From Paraburkholderia sp. (GTDB lineage: Bacteria > Pseudomonadota > Gammaproteobacteria > Burkholderiales > Burkholderiaceae): 64,000 nucleotides of DNA. This document shows, in pieces, positions 1 through 7,995 of this stretch. Positions within the stretch are counted from its first letter, which is position 1. Each line of letters begins with the position of its first letter. Location: positions 271,501 through 335,500 of the forward strand of contig NZ_JAPWKB010000012.1 in NCBI RefSeq assembly GCF_028283785.1, written 5' to 3'. A program made the position numbers and the translations under genes. The notes beneath the pieces are model-generated. The model had not been told where the DNA came from and searched no databases. It was given only the letters and a program-made list of their open reading frames with translations.

Positions 1-152
1 AGCGCTAGCGCGCCGTCCGGCAGCACGCGCAGACTTTCCTTTTCGATGCCGCGCAGCCCGGTAATCAGCGCATCGCGCTGCGGCCCGGAAGTCAGCACGG
101 ACAGGCGGTGCGAAAGCGCGTCGGTCGTGCGGGAGGAGGTCGTGTTTGGCAT
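1..152 (-). CDS. gshA: glutamate-cysteine ligase, N-terminal fragment
   Basis: The first 50 codons of a leftward gene that runs off the window's left edge. The peptide begins MPNTTSSRTTDALSHRL and contains GLRGIEKESLRVLPDG, which matches the N-terminal ATP/glutamate-binding segment of proteobacterial gamma-glutamylcysteine synthetase (E. coli GshA has a near-identical RGLERETLRV stretch). The family catalyses the first step of glutathione synthesis in the cytoplasm. The start is an ATG at 150-152 with a purine-rich GGGAGGAGG-like run in the coding strand's complement rather than a clear Shine-Dalgarno site. Identification rests on a short segment, so the family is probable and the rest of the gene is unseen. 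Confidence 0.75.
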   Translation of the reverse strand, partial: MPNTTSSRTTDALSHRLSVLTSGPQRDALITGLRGIEKESLRVLPDGALA

Positions 153-396
153 TGATGCGTGTCAAGCGTTGTCGGCCGCCAGGTGCCGCTTGCAGCCAGG
201 TGAGCATGACTGTGTGCGGTCGACAACGTTCGGCGGAATTTTCGGTAGCGGGCACTTTAACATCTCGCCGTAACGGCTGCTTGACGCGACTTTGGACGCA
301 ATTTTCAGACGCTCCCGATCGACCCCGAACCCACGCCGGAACGCCGGTTGCGCTGCTTCGACGGCAGCGTGAGACCGGGTTGCGACCGGCTGCGGA

Positions 397-1600
397 TCAG
401 GTCGGTGTCGGTTCACCGGTTTTGATCCGCGCAGCGGACGGTGCGGTTGTCGTGGATGTCGTCGTCGGCCGGGCGGCCGATGTATTCGCCGTGGCGTTGC
501 CAGCTTCGTGCGATGCACCCTGCGCTTCGACCGCCAGCAGCGCTGCCTTGCGCCCCAAGCCCCAGCGATATCCTGCAAGCGCCCCGCTCTTTCCGACGAC
601 ACGATGACAGGGAATCGCCAACGCAACGGGATTTGTCGCACACGCGCTCGCGACCGCCCTGACCGCGCGAGGCGAACCCACCGCTTCCGCAATGTCCGAA
701 TAACTGCGCGTCTCACCGTATGGAATGCGTTGCAACGCGTCCCACACACGCTGTTTGAACGCGGTCGCGGCGATATCGAGGGGCAACTCGACATGCTGAC
801 GCGTGCCGTGCAGATACGCATCGATCTGCGCGAGAAATGGCGCGATGTAGCGATCGTCGTCACGCAGATCGGCATTGGCGAACTCGGCGCGCACTTCGTC
901 GGCGAGCACGGCCGCGTCGTCACCGAATGCGATCTTGCACAAGCCTTTGGCGGTGGCCGCGACCAGCACCTGACCGAGCGGCGTCGGCGCGCTTGCGTAG
1001 TACACCGTCAGACCCGCGCCCTTCTTCCGGTACGCGGATGGCGCCATGCCCAGTTCCGCCGACGCGCTCTCGTACATTCTCGACGGCGAACCGAAGCCCG
1101 CATCGACGGTCGCGCGCGTAACGTCGGCGCCACGCTGCAGCGCATCGCGCAACGATGCGCCACGCCGCGCGGCCTGATACTGACGCGGCGACACACCCAC
1201 GACGCGCTTGAACAGACGCTGCAAATGAAACGGGCTGACGTGCACGGCATCGCTCAATTGCGCGAGCGTTAGACGCTGCTGCGGATCGGCGTCGAGCGCG
1301 GCGCATGCACGTTTGACGATCTCGATCTCGCGCGGCAAACCATCCGGCTGACAACGCTTGCACTCGCGATAACCGGCTGTACGCGCTGAATCTGCGGAAG
1401 CGAAAAAATCGACGTTCTCACGACGCGGCAAGCGCGATGCGCACGATGGCCGGCAAAAACACGCCGGTCGTGCGCACGCCGTAGAAGAACGCACCATCGG
1501 CGCGTGCATCGCGACCCACGATGGCGTCCCATCGTTCGGAATCGACGGTGAAACTGGCTGCGTTGCTGTTGCCGGAAGCATTGAATTCAGTGCGATACAT
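397..1600 (-). pseudogene. ada: Ada methyl-DNA repair/activator protein, frameshifted
   Basis: Ada removes methyl groups from phosphotriesters and O6-methylguanine and, when methylated, activates the adaptive response. Frame one starts at ATG 1598-1600 (MYRTEFNASG) and encodes the N-terminal zinc domain up to GVRTTGVF. The following codons belong to another frame, which continues FCRPSCASRLPRRENV, CKRCQPDG, an AraC-type HTH domain and the methyltransferase domain with the AIPCHRVVG active site. The switch falls in a run of five A at 1455-1459 (five T in the coding strand); four would restore one reading frame of about 400 codons. The shift lies directly before the first zinc-ligand and methyl-acceptor cysteine. 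All four zinc cysteines and the PCHR cysteine are otherwise present. It is either a recent inactivation, phase variation or an assembly error. Confidence 0.85.
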
Positions 1601-1810
1601 GATGTGCCCACATAGAGGGTTTCGATGACCCTCAAGGTAATTCGCATCCCGTCACAGTACGCTCCGCTTATTGCTCTGTCATTGCGCATCGCATTCGGCA
1701 ATCAAACGTCGTTGAGCACGTAATTGCGCACCCCAAAAACCGCTGGAACGCCCGGCCCGTGGGCATCTGCGACAAAGTGACACCCCATCGGGTTTTCCCT
1801 TAAAAAGTTA

Positions 1811-1839
1811 TTGCGTCGCACCAACCCAATGTGTATAGT
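1811..1839 (+). promoter_or_regulatory. sigma70-type promoter of the small RNA
   Basis: A -35 element TTGCGT at 1811-1816 and a -10 element TATAGT at 1834-1839 are separated by exactly 17 bases. This places a start site near 1845-1847, right at the first TGTCTCCTCC repeat of the downstream transcript, which ends in a strong terminator. The promoter call is from sequence only. Confidence 0.6.
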
Positions 1840-1845
1840 GATTCT

Positions 1846-1907
1846 TGTCTCCTCCATGTCTCCTCCTGATATGGATTAAGCCCGCTCCCAGTGAGTGGGT
1901 TTTTTTT
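1846..1907 (+). ncRNA. putative small RNA with tandem anti-Shine-Dalgarno repeats
   Basis: A transcript of about 62 bases is predicted between the promoter at 1811-1839 and a Rho-independent terminator. It begins with two tandem copies of TGTCTCCTCC (1846-1855 and 1857-1866) separated by one A. The CUCCUCC core is complementary to GGAGGAG, the ribosome-binding consensus. The 3' end is a 7-bp stem (1881-1887 with 1893-1899, five-base loop) followed by eight T, a typical Hfq-binding tail. No open frame with a ribosome site is seen inside. CU-rich small RNAs that pair with mRNA start regions are known in several proteobacteria; I do not assign this one to a named family. Confidence 0.6.
1881..1907 (+). 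terminator. Rho-independent terminator of the small RNA
   Basis: CCCGCTC (1881-1887) pairs with GAGTGGG (1893-1899), with one G-U pair, around the loop CCAGT, and is followed by eight T at 1900-1907. No coding gene ends upstream on this strand, which supports a stand-alone short transcript. Confidence 0.85.
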
Positions 1908-2022
1908 CGTCTATTGCGTTTGAATCACCGCGCATAATCGGCCCGTAAAAAAGCCGACTCTCACGCGCCACGCGCGTCTCCTACACTCCGTCAGAACACG
2001 CCTGATTTTGCGCGGAGACCGT

Positions 2023-2439
2023 ATGAAAATTCTGATTCGCGAGATCGATCACGTCGTCATCCGGACGATCGACGTCGATACGCTCACGCGCTTTTACTGC
2101 GATGTGCTGAGTTGCACCGTTGAAAAAGAACAGCGCGATCTTGGACTGATCCAGTTACGCGCCGGCCGGTCGTTGATTGATCTGCTGCAAGTGGGCGGCA
2201 AACTCGATCGCGCGGAAAGCGGCCCGCCGGGCGCGGGTCGGAACATGGATCATCTGTGTTTGCGCATCGACGGGTTCGATCGCGACGCGCTGGCCGCGCA
2301 TCTACGGGCGAACGGCGTGCGGATCGGGGAAACGGCGGAGCGTTATGGCGCGGACGGTTATGGACCGTCGCTGTATCTGTTCGATCCGGAGGACAACATG
2401 ATCGAACTCAAAGGCGACCCGCGCGCGTCGGCTTCGTAG
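2023..2439 (+). CDS. VOC family (glyoxalase/bleomycin-resistance fold) protein
   Basis: A 138-residue single-domain protein. It opens with the beta-alpha-beta signature IDHVVIRTIDVDTLTRFYCDVL, has MDHLCLRIDGFD in the middle repeat and ends with YLFDPEDNMIELKG, the usual vicinal-oxygen-chelate pattern. Candidate metal ligands are His at the IDHV segment, His in MDHLCL and Glu in MIELK. The exact substrate cannot be told: the superfamily includes lactoylglutathione lyases, dioxygenases and resistance proteins. ATG 2023 is preferred over an in-frame TTG at 2008 because CGGAGA lies a few bases before it. It is a single gene, with yaeQ convergent downstream. Confidence 0.8.
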   Translation: MKILIREIDHVVIRTIDVDTLTRFYCDVLSCTVEKEQRDLGLIQLRAGRSLIDLLQVGGKLDRAESGPPGAGRNMDHLCLRIDGFDRDALAAHLRANGVRIGETAERYGADGYGPSLYLFDPEDNMIELKGDPRASAS

Positions 2440-2487
2440 CCTCGAAACGTCGAGACGTTTCACCGCGCATCGGGTCTGCAACGGGAA

Positions 2488-3042
2488 TTACGATTTGGTC
2501 GGCGCCTTCAACACCGTCCATTCGATCGGTACCGGATCGGCGTCGGCGCTGCCCAGCCATGCCTGGCCGTCCTGCACCGTGCATTGCAGACGCATCGTGC
2601 GCTCCGCGAGACCGCTCAATTCCGATGCGACTTCTTCGCCGAGCGACCATACCGTCACGTTGCGCAATCGTTCGACCTTGTTGCGCACGCCTTGCCACCA
2701 GATGTCCGACGTGCGGCCGCCGTACGCGATCACGATCACTTCGTTCGAGCGGCCGCTCGCCTTCGAGATCCGGCGTTCGTCGGGCTGGCCGACTTCGATC
2801 CACGTTTCGATCGCGCCGGTCAGATCTTTCTGCCAGAGATCGGGTTCGTCGGCGTCGGACAAGCCCTTGCTGAACTCCAGTCTTTCCTGCGCGAACAGCG
2901 CGAATGCGGCGACACGCACCATCATCCGTTCATCGGTTTCGGACGGATGACGCGCGATCGTCAGCGCATGGTCGGCGTAGTAATGCCGATCCATATTGGC
3001 AATCTGAATTTCTGCCTTGTAAATCGTCGATTTGAGAGCCAT
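2488..3042 (-). CDS. yaeQ: YaeQ family protein
   Basis: 184 residues matching the whole YaeQ family: MALKSTIYKAEIQIANMD at the start, ARHPSETDERMM, WIEVGQPDERRI, SDIWWQG and a C-terminal QDGQAWLG. YaeQ proteins have a fold related to PD-(D/E)XK nucleases; the conserved acidic, Glu and Lys positions are visible in the HPSETDERM and IEVGQPDERRI segments. The cellular role is not settled (E. coli YaeQ was once linked to RfaH suppression). The canonical start is ATG 3040-3042, but it has little ribosome-binding sequence, whereas an in-frame ATG at 3124-3126 has GGAG six bases ahead and would add 28 residues. Transcribed leftward, convergent with the VOC gene. Confidence 0.88.
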   Translation of the reverse strand: MALKSTIYKAEIQIANMDRHYYADHALTIARHPSETDERMMVRVAAFALFAQERLEFSKGLSDADEPDLWQKDLTGAIETWIEVGQPDERRISKASGRSNEVIVIAYGGRTSDIWWQGVRNKVERLRNVTVWSLGEEVASELSGLAERTMRLQCTVQDGQAWLGSADADPVPIEWTVLKAPTKS

Positions 3043-3537
3043 GAAAATCCGGGGACCCGCGCCTGCGGGCCGCACTGAAAAGGGATCGTCAGCGGCACGT
3101 TGCCGTCTGTTGTGATGTTTGAACATTGCCTGCTCCTTCACGGTCGGTCGATGCCGCGACGTGAAACGGCGGCTTTGACGATAGCGACGCATTTAGCGTG
3201 CCATCGGCGTGAGGAGGCTGGCGCGTGATGATACCGAATATGGCGCGCGCGCACCGGACATGGCTGCGCGTCGTTTAAGGCAGAAGGCCGTCGATGCCGC
3301 GCGAAAACCCTGCGGTTTGCGCGGCAGTACGTTTTTACAGCGGGAATGGCGCGCGAGAGGCGCTTTGGGAGAAGCGGTAAACCGGTTCGCAACGTCGATA
3401 ACGATGCGGCCGCGCAGCGCTACGAATGATTTGAGTTTTAACGTCGCGGGCGCATGCAAAGCCCGCCATTCAACTGGCGGGCATGTTGCCTTCAATGCGA
3501 TAAAACATCGGCAATAGTGTCGGTTTTAGACCAACAG
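3043..3537. other. intergenic stretch upstream of yaeQ, with one hairpin
   Basis: About 495 bases between yaeQ and the small secreted protein gene. The yaeQ-proximal part holds the in-frame upstream start at 3126. A perfect inverted repeat GCCCGCCA-ttcaac-TGGCGGGC lies at 3461-3482. On the minus strand it follows the end of the secreted-protein gene and may act as its terminator, though the following T-run is weak. Nothing else recognisable is seen at 3130-3460. Confidence 0.5.
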
Positions 3538-3879
3538 TTATTGCTTGATAAACCGATCGCTTGTCCAGAGCCCTTGCGTGTCGCTATTTCCCGCATTGAC
3601 GAACTCGACGTCATGTCCGACGACCCGCAACACTCTGAAATTCGAGTTTTCAGGCGTCGACAGACATTGATAGCCGCTGAAGAATTCCTGCATTTTCTGC
3701 TGTTCGCCTGCTTGCGCATGCTGATCGGCAGCGTCGAGTTTATCTTTCGACACGCAACCATAAGCATTTGCTTTTAGTTGAATCATTTGTTCAGGCTTGA
3801 CCATCGAGTCTTGCGCTTGCGCGACCGAAATGGCGGCCAGGCCAGCAAAGGCAAAGAGAAGCGTAATTGACGTTTTCAT
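3538..3879 (-). CDS. small secreted protein of unknown function
   Basis: 113 residues with a clear Sec signal peptide: MKTS, then a hydrophobic run ending AISVAQAQDS, with likely cleavage after AQA. The mature part is about 90 residues with cysteines in the YGCVSKDKL and GYQCLSTP segments, which could form one disulfide. It ends in VEFVNAGNSDTQGLWTSDRFIKQ. I do not recognise the family. The periplasm or cell surface is the likely site. The gene stands alone between yaeQ and the LysE exporter, with a possible terminator hairpin at 3461-3482. Confidence 0.7.
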   Translation of the reverse strand: MKTSITLLFAFAGLAAISVAQAQDSMVKPEQMIQLKANAYGCVSKDKLDAADQHAQAGEQQKMQEFFSGYQCLSTPENSNFRVLRVVGHDVEFVNAGNSDTQGLWTSDRFIKQ

Positions 3880-4369
3880 GTGATGCCTCCCAGCGGCGAT
3901 TTACTGAGGTTAGCTATGCGTTTAACTTCACGGTTTTACCCACGCCTTTCAATGTAGAGGACATTGCACGAACGACAAGCACATCTTGTGTGCGCTCGCA
4001 ACAGCGGCGAATTGCCGCACCCTGGAATCGGCTCGTGTTTCAGCTTAATGCCTGTTTTAAAACCGGTTTTCCCGTTGCAACCGCGTGTCGCGAATAACGG
4101 TGAAGGGTTATTGAATAAGCTTGAGCGCGAAGCATGCGCGTAAACACGCATGCGAATTTAAGCGAGTTAATACAACGCAAACGCGATTTGATGCATTGCA
4201 CACAAATTCATTTTGCTGATTAATCGGCGGCCAACGCGCAATGGGGCGGTTGCAGGACAAGAACGGTGCCTATTGCTGTTGGTGCGCTCGCGAATCCGGA
4301 TTCGGAAGCGGCTTGCGCTGCGCAAAAGTTCGTGGATAAATCCGGCATCTACTACGGAGACAATGCCCC
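3880..4369. other. intergenic stretch before the LysE gene
   Basis: About 490 bases with no supported gene. It is more AT-rich than its surroundings. It contains a near-perfect inverted repeat GCATGCGCGT-aa-ACACGCATGC at 4132-4153, a plausible regulator site, and GCGAATCCGGATTCGG near 4290. No convincing promoter or RNA was recognised. Confidence 0.4.
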
Positions 4370-4996
4370 ATGACACTCGCCAACTGGCTACCTTTCGCGA
4401 TCGCCTCCGCGATCCTCGTTGCGATTCCCGGTCCTACGGTTCTTCTCGTCGTGTCCTACGCGCTCGGTCATGGGCGCCGATACGCGATGGTTACCACGGC
4501 CGGCGTCGCGCTCGGCGATCTGACGTCCATGACGTTGTCGATGCTCGGACTCGGCGTGATCCTGGCGGCGTCGGCGGCGATGTTCACTGCGTTGAAATGG
4601 GTCGGCGCGGCGTATCTGATCTATCTCGGCATCAAGCTCTGGCGCGCGCCGATCAACACCGGCGACACACCCGCCGCCGACGAAACCCGGACGAGCCGGA
4701 TTTTCGCGCATGCCTACGCGGTGACGGCGCTCAATCCGAAGAGCATCGTCTTCTTTGTCGCGTTCGTCCCGCAATTCATCGATCCGCATAACGCGCCGGT
4801 CTTGCAGATCGTCGTTTTCGAAGCCACCTTCGTGCTGCTCGCGACGGCCAATGCGTTCGGTTATGCGTTGCTGGCGTCGGCGGCACGGCGCGCGGTGCGC
4901 AAGCCCGGCGTACAGCGCGCAGTCAACCGGACGGGCGGCGGTCTGCTGATGGCTGCCGGCGTGTTCGCCGCGACGTGGAAGAAAGCGGCAGCTTAA
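4370..4996 (+). CDS. LysE/RhtB family exporter
   Basis: 208 residues of a polytopic inner-membrane protein with about six hydrophobic segments. The family hallmark IPGPTVLLVVSYALGHGRRYA lies near the N terminus, followed by GVALGD, the KWVGAAYLIYLGIKLWR helix and ALNPKSIVFFVAFVPQFI. LysE/RhtB proteins export amino acids such as lysine, threonine or homoserine lactone; the substrate here cannot be read from sequence. GGAG lies nine to ten bases before ATG 4370. It is a single gene, and a second family member occurs at 42931. Confidence 0.88.
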   Translation: MTLANWLPFAIASAILVAIPGPTVLLVVSYALGHGRRYAMVTTAGVALGDLTSMTLSMLGLGVILAASAAMFTALKWVGAAYLIYLGIKLWRAPINTGDTPAADETRTSRIFAHAYAVTALNPKSIVFFVAFVPQFIDPHNAPVLQIVVFEATFVLLATANAFGYALLASAARRAVRKPGVQRAVNRTGGGLLMAAGVFAATWKKAAA

Positions 4997-5176
4997 AACT
5001 GACCTCGGCCGCCGCGATCTGCGGCAAACGCCCGTAACGCCCGCTCAGCGGCTTGCGGGCGACGGTCGCCCCCGCACGTGGTGCGCAGCCGGACGCGCCG
5101 CGCTAACGGCCGGAAAGCAGCTTTTCAAACGCCGTCTACAATGAATTCACGGACCTGGCTGAATTGGGAGGGAGCC

Positions 5177-5341
5177 GTGATCGAGAATCTGATATTGGGC
5201 GCGTTTCTGGTCGTGCCGCTGGTGATAGTCGCTTTCCTGTTCTCGGACGAACTGTGGCAGGAGCATCGCCTGCAACCGCGCCGGGTGCGAGCGCGCCATA
5301 TCGACTGGCGTCATCCGTTGCGGAGCATTCGCCATCATTGA
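5177..5341 (+). CDS. small single-span membrane protein
   Basis: A 54-residue frame starting at GTG 5177 behind an excellent ribosome site (GGGAGGGAGCC). The peptide has one hydrophobic helix, NLILGAFLVVPLVIVAFLF, near its start and then a basic tail rich in Arg and His (HRLQPRRVRARHIDWRHP), so a single-span protein with a cytoplasmic tail is likely. The frame continues upstream to an ATG at 5141, but that start has no ribosome site. Function unknown; I recognise no family. Confidence 0.55.
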   Translation: MIENLILGAFLVVPLVIVAFLFSDELWQEHRLQPRRVRARHIDWRHPLRSIRHH

Positions 5342-5511
5342 GCGTCGGCGAATCGGGAATCCGTTTCGTGCGTGTCGCGCATGCGTGGCGACATGGCGGA
5401 CAACTGTGCGTTTTCCCTGACGTATTCGCCGATCAAACCCCGCGTTTCTGACGTTGCCGTCCTATTGGAGCATATGGTCTTAAAATAGGGCCGCGTTAGA
5501 AAGGAGGGTTT

Positions 5512-5724
5512 GTGCGCAAGTTGATTTCGTTGTTTGTGATCGCGGCCGCCAGTGCGGCCGTTTTGTTGCCTGGGACCGCCGAAGCGCGCGGTCACTCGCG
5601 TGTGGTCTGTAAGCGGGTGTGGGTGCATGGCCGGCTGGAGCGTCATTGCCGACGGATTCCGCCGCCGCCTCCGCCGCGGCATCATCAGCATCGGCCGCCG
5701 CCACCGCCGCCGCATCGATATTGA
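5512..5724 (+). CDS. small secreted Pro/His/Arg-rich protein
   Basis: 70 residues starting at GTG 5512, preceded by AAAGGAGGG. The N terminus (MRKLISLFVIAAASAAVLLPGTAEARG) is a signal peptide with a cleavage site after AEA. The mature peptide of about 45 residues has two Cys, many Arg and His, and two runs of six prolines flanking RHHQHR. Metal or polyanion binding is conceivable from composition alone. A strong terminator follows the stop directly, supporting a real monocistronic gene. Confidence 0.65.
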   Translation: MRKLISLFVIAAASAAVLLPGTAEARGHSRVVCKRVWVHGRLERHCRRIPPPPPPRHHQHRPPPPPPHRY

Positions 5725-5755
5725 AAAAAGCCCCGCGATTACTGCGGGGCTTTTT
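5725..5755. terminator. bidirectional terminator
   Basis: AAAAAAGCCCCGC and GCGGGGCTTTTT form a 7-bp GC stem around a seven-base loop, flanked by A and T runs on both sides. It can end both the small secreted protein gene (rightward) and the HIT-mnmE unit (leftward, ending at 5780). Confidence 0.85.
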
Positions 5756-5779
5756 GTTTGGACGACGCCGGATTAACCG

Positions 5780-6199
5780 TTAAGTGAACGCCGCGCGAAT
5801 CCGCTCGGCGAACGCTTCGAGCGTCGGTTGCGGCGCGATTTCACGCGCGTGCATGCGCAAGCTCTGGCCTTCGGTGCACGGAATCACGTGAAAATGGACG
5901 TGCGGCACGGTTTGTCCGGCGGCCGCTCCGTTGAACTGGCCGATAAACATTCCGTCCGGTTCGAATGCGGCGTGAACCGCGATCGCGACGCGGCGCGTCA
6001 AACGCATCGCTTCGGCCGCCGACGCTTCCGATAACTCGAAAATCTGCGTCGCCGGTTCCTTGGGAATCACGAGGACGTGGCCGTCGGCTTGCGGCATCAG
6101 ATCCATGATGGCGATCGCGGCGTCGGTTTCCGCGATCTTGATGCACGGCAGTTCGCCGCGCAGGATGCGGGCGAAGGGATTCGAGATGTCGTAGGTCAT
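5780..6199 (-). CDS. HIT family nucleotide-binding protein
   Basis: 139 residues with the histidine triad HVHFHVIP, the catalytic signature of HIT hydrolases/transferases that act on nucleotide phosphoramidates or dinucleoside polyphosphates. Other family segments are NPFARILRGELPCIKI at the start, AIMDLMPQADGHVLVIPK and FNGAAAGQTVPHVHFH. The second half of the triad region has an acidic tail. ATG 6197-6199 gives the usual family N terminus; a TTG at 6211 would add four residues without a better ribosome site. The gene follows mnmE by 24 bases on the same strand and probably shares its transcript. Confidence 0.9.
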   Translation of the reverse strand: MTYDISNPFARILRGELPCIKIAETDAAIAIMDLMPQADGHVLVIPKEPATQIFELSEASAAEAMRLTRRVAIAVHAAFEPDGMFIGQFNGAAAGQTVPHVHFHVIPCTEGQSLRMHAREIAPQPTLEAFAERIRAAFT

Positions 6200-6223
6200 G
6201 ATGTCGGTCAAAGTGACGGTGAA

Positions 6224-7624
6224 TTACTTCCCTATGCAGAACCGGCTAAAAATCACGCCAAGCAGATCGTCCGAGCTGAATTCGCCTGTGATCGAGTTCA
6301 ATTGATCCTGGCCAAGCCGCAATTCTTCGGCGAACAGATCGAGCGCCTGTGAATTCTGATCGGCGTGTTGCGCGGCCATCTGCAAATGCTCGCGTGCTGC
6401 GCGAAGCGCGATCAGATGCCGTTCGCGCGCCAGATACACGCTTTCGGCGCCCGCCTGCCAACCGGCGATCCGCAGCAACTCGGCACGCAGCAACGCAATG
6501 CCGTCGCCCACTTTCGCCGAGAGTCGCACCTCGCACACATCCGCGCGCTTGCCCGCGTCGAGCGTGCGCACTTCCGGCGCCATCTCCGTCAGATCCGTCT
6601 TGTTCATCACTCGGACGACCGGAACGCCTCGTGGGAAACGCGCGGCGATCAAGTCGTCTTCCGCTGTCATCCCGATCCGCGCATCGAGCAGGTGCAATAC
6701 GACGTCCGCTTTTTCGATCGCGCTCCACGTCCGCGCAATGCCGATCTTCTCGACTTCATCCTCGGTTTCGCGCAAGCCGGCCGTATCGATCACATGCAGC
6801 GGAATGCCTTCGATCTGGATCGTCTGCGCGACCTTGTCGCGGGTCGTGCCGGCAATCGGGGTGACGATCGCGAGCTCGGCGCCGGCCAGCGCATTCAGCA
6901 ATGACGACTTGCCGACATTCGGCTGACCCGCGAGCACGACCGACAACCCCTCGCGCAACAACGCGCCTTGCCGCGCTTCGCCGAGCACTTGCGCGAGACG
7001 CTCGCGAATGCGTGTCAGCTTGCCGCGCGCGTCGGCGGCTTCGAGAAAGTCGATTTCCTCTTCGGGGAAATCGAGCGTCGCTTCGACCAGCATCCGCAGC
7101 GTGATTACCTCTTCGACCAACGCGTGAATGTCCCGCGAAAACGCACCGTCCAGCGACCGTCCGGCCGAGCGCACGGCCGCCTCCGTGCTGGCTTCGATCA
7201 GATCGGCGACCGCTTCGGCTTGTGCCAGATCCAGCTTGTCGTTCAGAAACGCCCGGCGCGTGAACTCGCCGGGTTCGGCAAGCCGCACGCCAAACGGCGC
7301 GCCCGCCTCGATGCAGCGCTGCAGCACCAGCTGCAGCACGATCGGGCCGCCATGACCTTGCAGTTCCAGAACGTGCTCGCCGGTGTAGGAATTCGGGCCG
7401 GGAAAGTACAGCGCGATGCCGCGATCCAGCGCGTTGCCGTCGGCGTCGAGGAACGGCACGTAACTGGCGTGGCGCGGCACCAGCAGCTGGCCGGTCAGCG
7501 CGCGCATCAGCGGTTCGGCGGCGGCGTCGCCCGCGCGGCCAAACGAAACCCGTACGACGCCGATGCCTCCGCGGCCGGGCGCTGTGGCAATGGCGACGAT
7601 CGGATCGGAATCGGTGGCGAGCAT
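6224..7624 (-). CDS. mnmE: tRNA uridine-5-carboxymethylaminomethyl modification GTPase MnmE
   Basis: 466 residues. MnmE with MnmG modifies U34 of several tRNAs. The N-terminal tetrahydrofolate-binding domain begins [19 protein letters not shown]. The inserted G domain has [14 protein letters not shown] (P-loop, about residues 228-241), [13 protein letters not shown] and NKTD. The C-terminal FSRFCIGK is the invariant CxGK motif. Start ATG 7622-7624 gives the family N terminus [17 protein letters not shown]; the frame is open 23 codons further upstream. Gene order mnmE-(regulator)-yidC-yidD-rnpA-rpmH is the common origin-proximal arrangement. The partner gene mnmG is not in the window. Confidence 0.97.
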   Translation of the reverse strand: MLATDSDPIVAIATAPGRGGIGVVRVSFGRAGDAAAEPLMRALTGQLLVPRHASYVPFLDADGNALDRGIALYFPGPNSYTGEHVLELQGHGGPIVLQLVLQRCIEAGAPFGVRLAEPGEFTRRAFLNDKLDLAQAEAVADLIEASTEAAVRSAGRSLDGAFSRDIHALVEEVITLRMLVEATLDFPEEEIDFLEAADARGKLTRIRERLAQVLGEARQGALLREGLSVVLAGQPNVGKSSLLNALAGAELAIVTPIAGTTRDKVAQTIQIEGIPLHVIDTAGLRETEDEVEKIGIARTWSAIEKADVVLHLLDARIGMTAEDDLIAARFPRGVPVVRVMNKTDLTEMAPEVRTLDAGKRADVCEVRLSAKVGDGIALLRAELLRIAGWQAGAESVYLARERHLIALRAAREHLQMAAQHADQNSQALDLFAEELRLGQDQLNSITGEFSSDDLLGVIFSRFCIGK

Positions 7625-7995
7625 AGGAATCGGCGAAAGAATGGACGGGAATTTCGTCCGACCCGCACGGATTGCGGATCGAACGCGACGCATTGTATCG
7701 CGCGCGTCATACGCGCTTCGGCATGCGTTATTGAGAGTTTCTAGGACGATTGGCTATCAGGATAAGACACTTACGGATATATCCTAGGTAAGCTAGGATC
7801 AAGAGGACGGCGTTCCGAATTCGTAAATTGCCCCGCGGCTTCACAACTTTGCTACACAAGGCTTTGCGCCTTTGCAAAAAACGAAATACGGCGCCCTCGA
7901 CTAGATCAATGTTTGAGCTATAAATGCCGACGCTACGCGCAATTTAGCGCGCATGGTTGCCTACCTACGGACATCGCGATTGCACAATCTCGATC
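7625..7995. other. divergent promoter region of mnmE and the HTH regulator
   Basis: 371 bases between divergent genes, fairly AT-rich in its second half. It contains a perfect inverted repeat ATCCTAG-gtaag-CTAGGAT at 7781-7799 and a further CTAGGA at 7741, both possible operator half-sites. No convincing promoter pair or RNA gene was identified. Confidence 0.5.

Noticed and set aside
5882..5895. AATCACGTGAAAAT, resembling a ParB parS site
   Set aside because: Only ten core bases match and they encode the histidine-triad motif of the HIT protein, so chance within a conserved codon stretch is likelier.
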